Positions 1 through 9,120 of a stretch of 64,000 bases of DNA are shown here, one piece after another. How positions within the stretch are numbered: position 1 is the first letter of the stretch; every line of letters begins with the position of its first letter. The notes beneath the pieces were generated by a model. It was not told the DNA's origin and searched no databases. It saw nothing but the letters and a program-made list of their open reading frames with translations. Made by a program: the position numbers and the translations under genes. The DNA is from Proteiniphilum saccharofermentans (GTDB taxonomy: Bacteria; Bacteroidota; Bacteroidia; Bacteroidales; Dysgonomonadaceae): positions 1,240,001 to 1,304,000 of the forward strand of contig NZ_LT605205.1 of assembly GCF_900095135.1 (NCBI RefSeq). The letters run 5' to 3'.

Positions 1-352
1 ATTCGCTTTTTCTTTTCCACTTGAATTTTTCGCAATTGATCACTACGGTTCCATTGATTTTATCATTGACAAATGTGGCGGTAATATTTTCCGAACCCGA
101 CCATATACTCCGGTCGGTTTTCTCCATCGACCATTTCCTGGTAAATTTGCCGTGTTTGATTTTTCTCCCGTCGGCACCCTTGTAATATTCGTAGCGTATC
201 TTACAACCTGTATTCCGGTCGTGAAACTCTTCCACCTGGATTTTCTGTTTTGGACTTCCTCTTTCTTTCTTTTGCCTGTCCGGTATATTCCCCGGATAAC
301 AGAGACTGGTAAATAAAACGCTTACTGTCAGTAAAATCAGTTTAGTTCTCAT
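1..352 (-). CDS. Secreted hypothetical protein, 3' end off the window
   Basis: An open frame runs from an ATG at 352 to the left edge, so only the first ~117 residues are seen and the C-terminus is missing. The N-terminus (MRTKLILLTVSVLFTSLC) looks like a signal peptide, possibly a lipoprotein one, although no clean lipobox is visible. The rest is basic and contains short G-x-x-x-HGKF and NDKINGTV stretches. These resemble the G/Y/F-rich repeats of YwqK/MORN-like proteins, but the match is weak and I assign no function. It lies just downstream of the fimbrial/adhesin locus, on the same strand and separated by an A/T-rich spacer, so it may be a separate unit. Confidence 0.6.
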   Translation of the reverse strand, partial: MRTKLILLTVSVLFTSLCYPGNIPDRQKKERGSPKQKIQVEEFHDRNTGCKIRYEYYKGADGRKIKHGKFTRKWSMEKTDRSIWSGSENITATFVNDKINGTVVINCEKFKWKRKSE

Positions 353-383
353 ATTTTATATTATTAAATCATCAAATCAGATA

Positions 384-410
384 AATTACCAATTACCAAT
401 TACCAATTAC
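384..410. repeat. 7-bp tandem repeat (AATTACC) x ~4
   Basis: Nearly four uninterrupted copies of AATTACC lie in the spacer between the left-edge gene and the first large surface protein. A/T-rich direct repeats of this kind are common in Bacteroidetes spacers. No function is assigned. Confidence 0.7.
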
Positions 411-438
411 TATATCCCATGTTCCAAATTCCACATCG

Positions 439-3400
439 TCAATTCCCCATTATCTTTTTTACCTTCTCTTTTCCAGAGGCCGTTTTTACCCGGACCAGGA
501 ATAGCTTTCCCTGTAACGCTATAGGATGGGTGTATTGGGAAAGATTGACTGAATGAACTGAAAATACCAGTCGTCCGTACAGGTCATACACCGATACGGC
601 ATCTATGTTTTCGTCTGATGTGACCTTCAATATTCCAGAACGGTACATTATATTGATCCCGTCTTCCGGATCTTCCTGTCCGATTGTTCCGGTTTCGCCG
701 CCCAATTGCAGCACGAAGCGGTTCTTATCGACATATTGTTTGTCCAAACCCGATGCTTGTTGAGTAAAGCGATAGACCGGGCTGTGTACAAGGTCCTGCC
801 TTACATTCAGGTGTTTGTCCACCAGGATCGCTTTTGCGCCGGTGGAAGCGGTAAACGCCGCTATATTCCGGAATTCAAGGGCCAGGCAGGAGTGTACATC
901 GGAAGTTTTTACCCCTATGGGTACCTCATTTTCGCCTTGTCCGAGATTTCTGACCAAATAGGAAAGATCCCCACCGGAGGACATAAAAAATATTTCTGGC
1001 GCTTCGTGGCCCTCCGGCAGGATCATTTTCCTAATTTCGGTATTGTTCGTATTGCGATTATTTTGTAGTATGGCACAGTCACCCGATTCAATCCCCGCTT
1101 TCTGTATATGCACGGAAAGGGCGCCGTCTGCCGATCCGGAGCGGAGTCCGGTTACAGACGCATCCAAACCATTTTCCTCATTCTCCGTTTGCGACGGGAG
1201 GGTTACCGTAAACGGGAATGAAAGCGTGGTGACATTCGGTTTTACAGTCACGATAAAGGCTTTCCAGGCCGGGATTATACTGCCCTCTGTAAAATAGTGC
1301 TGTTCCCATATCTTTTCATCTTCCGACAAGAGTTTATATCCCTGCGAATCATCTATGTTTTCCGTATTCTCTTCGGCGAATGCCTTTGCGTCGATAGGAG
1401 CAAGGAATGGATTGCCGACCATCACTTCGTTGCTGTCCCCCATGCCTTCCGTATTCAGCGGCATTTCATACACTGCGTTGGAGGGCGGTTCGTTCAGCTC
1501 TGTCTCATATACGAATCGGTACGCCTCGTCGCTGCGGCTCATCGATCCCAGCGGGGAATTGAGAAGTTTCAACGTCCTGGTGTCGAAATAGTAGAAATAA
1601 CTCTTCTTTGCGAGGGCATCATAGTTGTGCGCGGTATAATGCGCTTTCAGGGACTCGTTTTCGAAATAGGGAATTTCGATCACCCCCTTAAGTCCTTCCA
1701 GGTTGGTTTGGTCTTTATGACCGACTTTTCCACTTTCGTATCCTGCCATTTTTACCGCGATGGCGTTGTTTGTGGTTGCGAGCGCCACGTCGTTCGTGGG
1801 GAACGCTTCAGAGAGATCCCCCTCCGCCACACTTCCGGGAGTCGTTACCGTAAACTGTGTTTGCCAGGAGAAGGGACGTCCCGCTAAGGAGAAATCCCCT
1901 GAGGCCATGCTTTTCAAAGGTGCGGCAAGTATATGCCATGCATCGCGCTGCAATATTTCTGCGTTTTCCAAAGAAAGGGGAGGTTGTTGTCCGCTTGCCG
2001 GACTATCCCCGTAATACCCCCAGTTGTAATTGATGTATGCCTTGTTGTATTTCAGTTCATGCTGGTAGTGCAGTTCGCTGCCGTACCTGAAAACGATCTC
2101 GTCCGCTTCGGGCTGTCCGTAATGGGTCCAGTCTGTATTTTCTTGCGTCAGCGAAGGATAGTTGGCCGCTTTTCCCGGAAGGTACACCTTCGTATAGTCC
2201 GCAGGTATTACTTCAATGGGGTTCTGTCCTTCCGGGTCTTTCGCCCAGTTCTTTACATTATTCCAGTCGCGGTCTTTTGTATCGGTCCTCCAATACAATA
2301 CTATTCCTTCCGATTTATCAAGGACCTCTATTGTCCGGGTAATGGTGGTATCGCAATTGGCATCATGGTTCCAGATTGTTAATGAAATATTTTTCGTTCC
2401 GGATGATGAATAAAAAACTTCCACCCCGGCTTCTGTTGAGGTAGGGACTGATGCCCCTTCTCCGAAATTCCACAGATAAGTGGTGCTGAAATAATTATCC
2501 GGGTCGTCATCCGGGTTCAGTTTGATCGTGAAGTTATATGCTTTGTTTTCAAGTAACTGCTCAGGTGCGCTAAGAATATGGCTGAAGTTTTGCAGTTTCA
2601 GATACGTTTTGTCTGTTATCTTATATTGGTCTTGGTCAACAGTTAATGTGTATTCTCCGCTTTTTGTCGCTACAAACGTAGCTTCATTAGAAATTTCTTC
2701 TCCGTTATACAGCCATTTATATGATTTCGCATAGGGCGCAGAAAATGTATAACTATCGCCACAATGTGCTATGACGTCACTCTCGAAAGAGAATGTCCCG
2801 AAAGCCGAAAAATAACCATATAATGAAGATGTAGTGGCTGCTCCGAGAAAATATCCTAACGAAAAAGCTCCTTTGTCGTTTTCTATGGTACACACCCTGT
2901 TGCCTCCGCTTGCCTTGATGTCTACCTTGGCATATCGCCAATCTTCGAAGCCGACCTCGCCAACTGTAACTTTGAGGGAATCACCATCCATTACAAATCC
3001 ATCTTTGGCCGATTCGCGAAATACCAAAAACATTGAGTTGATATTCATGTCTCCCTTAAAGAAAGTGATACGACGTGCCGATATGGAATACAAACTGGGC
3101 AGCAAAGAGCCGCCAACTTCGGATCCGGCAGCTGACTGGTGCATACAATATACCGGACGATTCGATGTCACGGAGTATGCCTGTGGATTTGTAGCTCCCA
3201 CGCCTAAATTCCAAGAATAATATTTTCCTTTTTGAAGAGTTTGTTCCTCAAAATCGCCAACTTTTATAACGGTATTGTCTTCTACAGCCAATACACCGAC
3301 ATGATCGGTAACATTTCCCCCGTAAGAGAATCCTTTCACAACGATGTAATTTTGTCCGAGCTTGTTCACCGGAACCATTTGGTCGCCGATAGGATCAATG

Positions 3401-4203
3401 CTCGATTGACCCACAACTGAATTACAATCTTCAAAAAGCGTAACCGCAATAGGCTTGGTAGAAGTAACCCTGCTCCCTGTCAGTTGGGTATCAAATTTTT
3501 CTCCCCGCCACAACAAAGTCTGCCCTTTATTAAGTTTTTTAGTTTTCGAGGACCCACTATTCACGATACTGTTGTCGCTGAGATCTATCAGATTGCCATT
3601 GGCAGGTACCACTGTTACTTCAGTCTCATCCTCGGATGCGACAATCTGTATTTGACGAAAAGCATCCTCTTTGTAAGAAGCACCACTATTGACGTAAGCT
3701 TGTTGAAAAGGCATATAAAAGTCTTCTCCCAGCGCTTTCTTCCCTTTCAATGTGAATATTTCCTTTTGATTTCCCCCGTCAATCTGATAGTAAGCGGAGA
3801 TCGGCGCTGTGGATGTGATAAGAATTCCTTTGTCTGTCACCTTCCCGGAACTTGTATAGGTATTCTCAACACTATCTACCTGTACATCTTTAAATTCAAA
3901 TTTCCAATGAGACTTTGCATCCATAGACATTATCGTATCTGTTCTGGATTTGAAATACTTATTTTTCGGCATACTGATTGTAACCGTAGCGGGTTTGTCG
4001 CCCGTGGTAATCATCAAAAATGTTGGCCGGTCGGCATGTGATTTAGACGCATCGGGGGCAACGAACCAAAACTCAGTATTATCAGAGTCCTGCGCATAGA
4101 GTGAGAAAGAAAACACAGCAAGGAAAACCATAAGAAACATTCTGGAAAAGACATGCTTCCATCTGTCTCCGTAACCTATGCTCTTAGTATTTTCAAACTT
4201 CAT
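439..4203 (-). CDS. Large T9SS-exported surface protein, IgGFc-binding-like and PKD-like domains (copy 1)
   Basis: About 1254 aa. A signal peptide ends near residue 37 (FSLYAQ). Residues ~45-460 have the repeated pattern of IgGFc-binding-protein N-terminal domains (EFWFVAPD, LTGSRVTSTKPIAVTLFEDC, DPIGDQMVPV). An Ig-like segment starting HCGDSY (~481-545) and a PKD-like segment (~555-625, ending TRTIEVLD) follow. The last ~75 residues are a type-A T9SS sorting domain (GILKVTSDENIDAVSVYDLYGR ending VKKIMGN), so export to the cell surface is expected. An upstream in-frame ATG at 4227 is possible, but the ATG at 4203 aligns with the RBS-supported start of the neighbouring paralogue and is preferred. 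It sits at the distal end of a fimbrial cluster, like the CTD-bearing Mfa5 of Porphyromonas, but no VWA domain is visible. The role is probably adhesion (inference). Confidence 0.85.
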   Translation of the reverse strand: MKFENTKSIGYGDRWKHVFSRMFLMVFLAVFSFSLYAQDSDNTEFWFVAPDASKSHADRPTFLMITTGDKPATVTISMPKNKYFKSRTDTIMSMDAKSHWKFEFKDVQVDSVENTYTSSGKVTDKGILITSTAPISAYYQIDGGNQKEIFTLKGKKALGEDFYMPFQQAYVNSGASYKEDAFRQIQIVASEDETEVTVVPANGNLIDLSDNSIVNSGSSKTKKLNKGQTLLWRGEKFDTQLTGSRVTSTKPIAVTLFEDCNSVVGQSSIDPIGDQMVPVNKLGQNYIVVKGFSYGGNVTDHVGVLAVEDNTVIKVGDFEEQTLQKGKYYSWNLGVGATNPQAYSVTSNRPVYCMHQSAAGSEVGGSLLPSLYSISARRITFFKGDMNINSMFLVFRESAKDGFVMDGDSLKVTVGEVGFEDWRYAKVDIKASGGNRVCTIENDKGAFSLGYFLGAATTSSLYGYFSAFGTFSFESDVIAHCGDSYTFSAPYAKSYKWLYNGEEISNEATFVATKSGEYTLTVDQDQYKITDKTYLKLQNFSHILSAPEQLLENKAYNFTIKLNPDDDPDNYFSTTYLWNFGEGASVPTSTEAGVEVFYSSSGTKNISLTIWNHDANCDTTITRTIEVLDKSEGIVLYWRTDTKDRDWNNVKNWAKDPEGQNPIEVIPADYTKVYLPGKAANYPSLTQENTDWTHYGQPEADEIVFRYGSELHYQHELKYNKAYINYNWGYYGDSPASGQQPPLSLENAEILQRDAWHILAAPLKSMASGDFSLAGRPFSWQTQFTVTTPGSVAEGDLSEAFPTNDVALATTNNAIAVKMAGYESGKVGHKDQTNLEGLKGVIEIPYFENESLKAHYTAHNYDALAKKSYFYYFDTRTLKLLNSPLGSMSRSDEAYRFVYETELNEPPSNAVYEMPLNTEGMGDSNEVMVGNPFLAPIDAKAFAEENTENIDDSQGYKLLSEDEKIWEQHYFTEGSIIPAWKAFIVTVKPNVTTLSFPFTVTLPSQTENEENGLDASVTGLRSGSADGALSVHIQKAGIESGDCAILQNNRNTNNTEIRKMILPEGHEAPEIFFMSSGGDLSYLVRNLGQGENEVPIGVKTSDVHSCLALEFRNIAAFTASTGAKAILVDKHLNVRQDLVHSPVYRFTQQASGLDKQYVDKNRFVLQLGGETGTIGQEDPEDGINIMYRSGILKVTSDENIDAVSVYDLYGRLVFSVHSVNLSQYTHPIALQGKLFLVRVKTASGKEKVKKIMGN

Positions 4204-4273
4204 AACCACATCTTTTTTATTAACCATACCAAATTTCTCTCATACCCTCACCCTCCTTTTAAAGTCAGAGTGA

Positions 4274-7200
4274 TCAATAACCCATTATCTTTTTTACTTT
4301 CACTTTTCCTGAGGTTGTCTTTACCCGGACTAAGAATAGCTTTCCCTGTAACGCCACCGGATGGATATATTGGGTGAGGCCGACCGAACGGGTCGAGAAT
4401 ACTATTCGTCCGTATATGTCATACACCGAGACGGCATCGATGTTTTCGTCCGATGTGACTTTCAATATCCCCGAACCGTACATTATATTGATCCCCTCTT
4501 CCGGATCTTCCTGTCCGATTGTTCCGGTTTCGCCGCCCAATTGCAGCACGAAGCGATTCTTATCGACATATTGTTTGTCCAAACCCGATGCTTGTTGTGT
4601 AAAGCGATAGACCGGGCTATGTACAAGGTCCTGCCTTACATTCAGGTGTTTGTCCACCAGGGTTGCTTTTGCGCCGGTGGCAGCAGTAAACGCTGCGACA
4701 TTCCGGAACTCAAGGGTGAGACGGGAGTGCGTATCAGACGTTTTCACCCCTATGGCAACCTCTTTTTCGTCCTGTTCAAGATTTCGGACCAAATAGGAAA
4801 GATCCCCGCCGGAGGAGATAAAAAATATTTCTGGCGCTTGGTGTCCCTCCGGCAGGATCATTTTCCTTATTTCGGTATTGTCCGTATTACGGTTATTCTG
4901 TAGTATGGCACAATTGCCCGATTCAACCCCTGCTTTCAATATATGCAGGGAGAGGGCGTCATTTGCCAAATTTGTATTATTAGATGAACGAGTGTGATTG
5001 GATACTTGTGCAGTCCTGAAAACCGTGGCTTCCAACGGGAACGACAGGCTGGAAACCCCCGATCCGCTCAACGTAACAATAAACGCCTTCCACGCAGGGA
5101 TCGTGTCACTTTCAAAAGATTTTTGTTCCCATGTCAATCCGTCTTCAGACAAAAGTTTGAAACCCTGATCGAAAACTATTGCACTCGTATTCGCGTCGGC
5201 AAAAGACTGGGCGTCGATGGGCGCGAGGAACGGGTTACCGACCATTACTTCAAGGGTAGCCCCCATATCTCCGGTGTTCAGCGGCATTTCATAAGTTCCG
5301 CCTGCGGGAAGTTCATTCTGCTCCGTCTCATATACGAACCGGTATGCCTCTCCTGCCCTGTTCATTGATCCCAGCGGGGAGTTGAGCACTTTCAGTGTCT
5401 TGGTGTCGAAATAGTAGAAATAACTCTTCTTTGCAAGGACATCATAGCTATGCGCGGTGTAATGCGCTTTCAGCGAATCGCTCCCAAAATAGGGAATTTC
5501 AATCACACCCTTAAGCCCTTCCAGGTTGGTTTGGTCTTTATAACCGACTTTTCCACTTTCGTAACCTGCCATTTTTACCGCGATGGCGTTATTGTTTTCT
5601 TCAAGCGGTATATCGTTTGTTGCAAGCCCGTGGGGGAATCCACCTTCCGGCACGATTCCTCCTGCCACGTTTACTTCAAACATATTTTGCCATGAAAACG
5701 GATATCCTCCCAAGGAGAAATCACCTGAAGCCATCCTTTTCAAAGGCGCTGCAAGAGCGTGCCAAATGTTACGCTTTAGTATCACCCCGTTTTCCCAGGA
5801 CAGACCAGGTTGTTGTCCGCTTGCCGGACTATCCCCGTAATACCCCCAGTTGTAATTAATGTATGCTTTATTGTATTTCAGCTTATGCTGATAGTGCAAT
5901 TCGCTGCCGTACCTGAAAACGATCTCGTCCGCTTCGGGCTGTCCGTAATGGGACCAGTCGGTATTTTCTTCTGTCAGGGAGGGATAGTTCGCCGCTTTCC
6001 CGGGAAGATATACCTTTGTATAATCTGCCGGTACTACAGCGATCGGATGATTTCCCTCCGGGTCTTTTGCCCAGTTGTCCACATTGTTCCAGTCGTGGTC
6101 TTTCGTGTCGGGTCTCCAGTACAATACCACCCCTTCCGATTTATCAAGCACCGTAATAGTCCGGGTTATCACCGTATCGCAATTGGCATCCTGGTTCCAG
6201 ACTGTCAATTCAATCGTCTTCCTTCCGGATGATGAATAGGCTACATTCACCACACGTTCGGTAGAGGTTACAACCGGTGTCCCCCCGGTATCCTCGCTAT
6301 CGAAGAATTTCCATTCATACGCCGCAGGATAGTAATTATCCTTGTCGTTCTGGGGATTCAGTTCGATGGAGAAGTTGTACGGCTTTTCCTGGAGCAACTG
6401 TTCAGGTGCGCCAAGAATATGGTTGAAGTTTTGTAATTTAAGATAGGTTTCATCGGTGATCTCATAAGGATCCTGATTCACCTCCAACGTATAGGGCCCG
6501 CTTTTCGTCGTTTCGAATGTTGAAATATTTCCGGGATTAACGACTCCTTCGGGAACTGTCCATTTATACTCAAGTGCGTACGGCGCATCGAACTGATAGC
6601 TGTCTCCGCAATGATAGATGGTATCGCCGCCGAAAGAAAAAGTGCCGAAAGCAGACAGATATCCGTATAAAGATGATCCACTCTTTGTTCCGTTAAAGTA
6701 ACCCAAAGCAAAAGCGCCTTTTGAGTTCTCAATAGTACAAACTTGCTCTTTTGTGGGGTCAGTCACAAGGTTTACTTTCGCGTATTGCCAATCATCAAAT
6801 CCAATATCAACGGGATTGAAGGATGGAATTGATGCGCCATCCATGGTAAAGCCACTATTAGCGGATTTACGAAAAACCAGGAACATCGCATTTACCTCCT
6901 CAATTTTTCCCTTAATAAAGGTGATTCGCCGTCCCGATATGGAGTATAAACTGGGCATTAAAGCTCCGCCTATTTCTGTGCCGGCAGCTGATTGATGCAT
7001 ACAATACACCGGTTCTGTCGCGCTTATGTAATAGGCTTGTGGTTGATGATCTTTATCACCCAAAGGTATAGACCAAGATTCTCCGGCATTAAGGGTTTCT
7101 GTTTGTCCGTTCCATGTAACCTCCGTCCCATCCTTGACGGCAAGAATAAGAGCATGATCCTGAACAGCGGGATCATGGGTGCTATTATACTCTGAATACC

Positions 7201-8023
7201 CCTTGACGACTATGTAATTCTTTCCTAATTTATCTACGGGAACAAGTTGGTCTCCGATGGGATCGGCACTGGTGTTTCCTTTGATACAATCTTCGAATAA
7301 TGTTATTGCAATCGGTTTATCCGCTTTAATATGTGAACCCGTTAAGATCGTTTCCTGCTTGTGCCCCCTCCACAAAAGGGTCTCTCCTTTTTGAAGTGTT
7401 CTGGTTACCTGAGTTCCCGCAGATATAGATTCAGTTGTTCCGATTGCCAGATCTCCCGTAGGAGTAATCGTAACCTTAGTGTCGTTCTCTGTTGCGACAA
7501 TCTGTATCTGGCGATAAGGTTGGTTATTATAATCGTCCTTATTATTAATTGGATAGGCTGTCTGAAAGGGCATGTAAAACTCATCTCCCAGTGCTTTCTT
7601 CCCTTTGAAGGTGAATATTTCCCTTTGGTATATTTTGGTTCCCTCAATCTGGTAATAAGCGGATACCGGAGCAGTTGATGTTATCTGAATACCTTTCTTA
7701 GTGACGGTGCCGGAAGACGTATAAGCGTTTTCGATAAGATTCATTTGCTCTTCAGTCGTGAAATCGTATTTCCAATACGAATAGGCAGGAATTATAGAAT
7801 CAATTGGTTCGAAAGAAGAATTCGCGGGCATGCTGATAGTAACTGTAGCCGGTTTGTCACCCGTGGTAATCATTAAAAATGTTGGTCGGTCTTCATGTGC
7901 TTCTGCCGCGTCGGGAGCGACGAACCAAAACTCCATATTATCCGAGTCCTGCGCATGCAACGAGAAAGAAAGCAGCGTGAGCAGGCCTGTAAAAAGTGCT
8001 CTGTGAAATATATTCATTTTCAT
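4274..8023 (-). CDS. Large T9SS-exported surface protein, IgGFc-binding-like and PKD-like domains (copy 2)
   Basis: About 1249 aa, a tandem paralogue of the downstream gene with the same order: signal peptide (SFSLHAQ), IgGFc-binding-like region, Ig-like HCGDSYQF segment, PKD-like region, long beta-rich region, and type-A T9SS C-terminal domain ending VKKIMGY. The start at 8023 is supported by AAAGGAG eight bases upstream of ATGAAAATG; a TTG at 8047 would swallow that RBS. Only 70 bp separates the two copies. The C-terminal third is nearly identical between copies while the N-terminal ~450 residues differ clearly, suggesting duplication followed by diversification of the exposed part or gene conversion of the rest. 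Confidence 0.87.
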   Translation of the reverse strand: MKMNIFHRALFTGLLTLLSFSLHAQDSDNMEFWFVAPDAAEAHEDRPTFLMITTGDKPATVTISMPANSSFEPIDSIIPAYSYWKYDFTTEEQMNLIENAYTSSGTVTKKGIQITSTAPVSAYYQIEGTKIYQREIFTFKGKKALGDEFYMPFQTAYPINNKDDYNNQPYRQIQIVATENDTKVTITPTGDLAIGTTESISAGTQVTRTLQKGETLLWRGHKQETILTGSHIKADKPIAITLFEDCIKGNTSADPIGDQLVPVDKLGKNYIVVKGYSEYNSTHDPAVQDHALILAVKDGTEVTWNGQTETLNAGESWSIPLGDKDHQPQAYYISATEPVYCMHQSAAGTEIGGALMPSLYSISGRRITFIKGKIEEVNAMFLVFRKSANSGFTMDGASIPSFNPVDIGFDDWQYAKVNLVTDPTKEQVCTIENSKGAFALGYFNGTKSGSSLYGYLSAFGTFSFGGDTIYHCGDSYQFDAPYALEYKWTVPEGVVNPGNISTFETTKSGPYTLEVNQDPYEITDETYLKLQNFNHILGAPEQLLQEKPYNFSIELNPQNDKDNYYPAAYEWKFFDSEDTGGTPVVTSTERVVNVAYSSSGRKTIELTVWNQDANCDTVITRTITVLDKSEGVVLYWRPDTKDHDWNNVDNWAKDPEGNHPIAVVPADYTKVYLPGKAANYPSLTEENTDWSHYGQPEADEIVFRYGSELHYQHKLKYNKAYINYNWGYYGDSPASGQQPGLSWENGVILKRNIWHALAAPLKRMASGDFSLGGYPFSWQNMFEVNVAGGIVPEGGFPHGLATNDIPLEENNNAIAVKMAGYESGKVGYKDQTNLEGLKGVIEIPYFGSDSLKAHYTAHSYDVLAKKSYFYYFDTKTLKVLNSPLGSMNRAGEAYRFVYETEQNELPAGGTYEMPLNTGDMGATLEVMVGNPFLAPIDAQSFADANTSAIVFDQGFKLLSEDGLTWEQKSFESDTIPAWKAFIVTLSGSGVSSLSFPLEATVFRTAQVSNHTRSSNNTNLANDALSLHILKAGVESGNCAILQNNRNTDNTEIRKMILPEGHQAPEIFFISSGGDLSYLVRNLEQDEKEVAIGVKTSDTHSRLTLEFRNVAAFTAATGAKATLVDKHLNVRQDLVHSPVYRFTQQASGLDKQYVDKNRFVLQLGGETGTIGQEDPEEGINIMYGSGILKVTSDENIDAVSVYDIYGRIVFSTRSVGLTQYIHPVALQGKLFLVRVKTTSGKVKVKKIMGY

Positions 8024-8086
8024 AACCACATCTCCTTTGTTTACCAAATCAAAATTCTGAATACTTATACCCGCTAAATCCGGTGA

Positions 8087-9112
8087 TTATTGAAATTCTT
8101 CCTCCTGGATGATCCAGTCTTCCCACGGTTTTACACCGATCTTGATATCCAGCGAGGTTTTACCATGAAATGTCACATTCACCTGCATAATGCTGTTGAT
8201 TTTCGGCACGATAGGGATTTCTATGCCATTGGCGCTTTTCCCGAAATATTCCTTACCGCCTGACGGCATGGAAACACGCAACTTTAATTTGTGTTCCGTG
8301 GTATCCACGGCTGCCGGATTTTGCACCAATATGCCCTCTTCGTTCGTGATGAAAGCGTCATCGCCCCTATGGGCCGGCACGATAAAATTCAGCGTGTCGG
8401 CTTTACCTGCTCCATCAAACTCGAAATTTTCCCGTATCGGTTTATCCGAAACAGCCGGTGAATCCCCGTTCGGATATAGTTTTCCAGTCCATGCCAATGA
8501 TGTGGGAACATCCAATAGTTCCGCATACGCCATAGCCTTGTTATCATCCGTGACCGGGTCGAAACCCTCGTAGTGTTTCAGGATTACTTGCACTTTGGCC
8601 ACATTGCGGTATAGGAGCGTACTTTTTTCAGTGACTTCATCCTGTTTTATCACAACATCCCGCAGCAATCCATACCTCAACTCGGAAGGGGTCTGGGACA
8701 AAAATAGCCCGTCTGTTGTGACAGGCGTTTGCCACATGATTGCACTTCCCATTGGCGATAGGGGAGACGGCAAGGTGATGTTTTGCCGGATATACTCTTC
8801 CTTATCGCAGGTCAACAATACGATGTTCCAAGTGCCAATGGCTACATCCGTGGAAAGCTTGTTCCCTTCTTGCGTTACGTTCAGTTTTTTCTCCCAAAAT
8901 CTGTCGCTGGCGTTGAACATATAAAGGGAGGTATTGGCCGCAAAGGTTTCCGCATTCGCCGCTCTCATTTGTAACGACAGGCGCGACTCGGCCGATTCTT
9001 GCGGATCGACTACGTTCCGGTCGTTGCAGGAAATTGTAAGGACGACCCACAACAAAGCGGTTACTACATACAAATGATGTGTGCCTGTTTTGAATGTGCT
9101 TGTATTCATCAT
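8087..9112 (-). CDS. FimB/Mfa2-family fimbrial subunit lipoprotein
   Basis: 341 aa. The signal peptide ends in a lipobox (VLTISC), followed by an acidic linker and a segment with the MFA2-type pattern (TSLYMFN, KLNVTQEG, WNIVLLTCDKEEY, LLYRNVAKVQVILK). The C-terminus has the short hydrophobic strand and WEDW motif typical of the family. Known Mfa2/FimB proteins are outer-membrane-anchored or tip-proximal subunits that limit fimbrial length. The gene follows a FimA-type shaft gene by 8 bp, so the two form a shaft/anchor pair. Two adjacent ATGs (9112, 9109) lie directly after AGGAG, so the exact start is uncertain by one codon. Confidence 0.8.
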   Translation of the reverse strand: MMNTSTFKTGTHHLYVVTALLWVVLTISCNDRNVVDPQESAESRLSLQMRAANAETFAANTSLYMFNASDRFWEKKLNVTQEGNKLSTDVAIGTWNIVLLTCDKEEYIRQNITLPSPLSPMGSAIMWQTPVTTDGLFLSQTPSELRYGLLRDVVIKQDEVTEKSTLLYRNVAKVQVILKHYEGFDPVTDDNKAMAYAELLDVPTSLAWTGKLYPNGDSPAVSDKPIRENFEFDGAGKADTLNFIVPAHRGDDAFITNEEGILVQNPAAVDTTEHKLKLRVSMPSGGKEYFGKSANGIEIPIVPKINSIMQVNVTFHGKTSLDIKIGVKPWEDWIIQEEEFQ

Positions 9113-9120
9113 CTCCTGAA

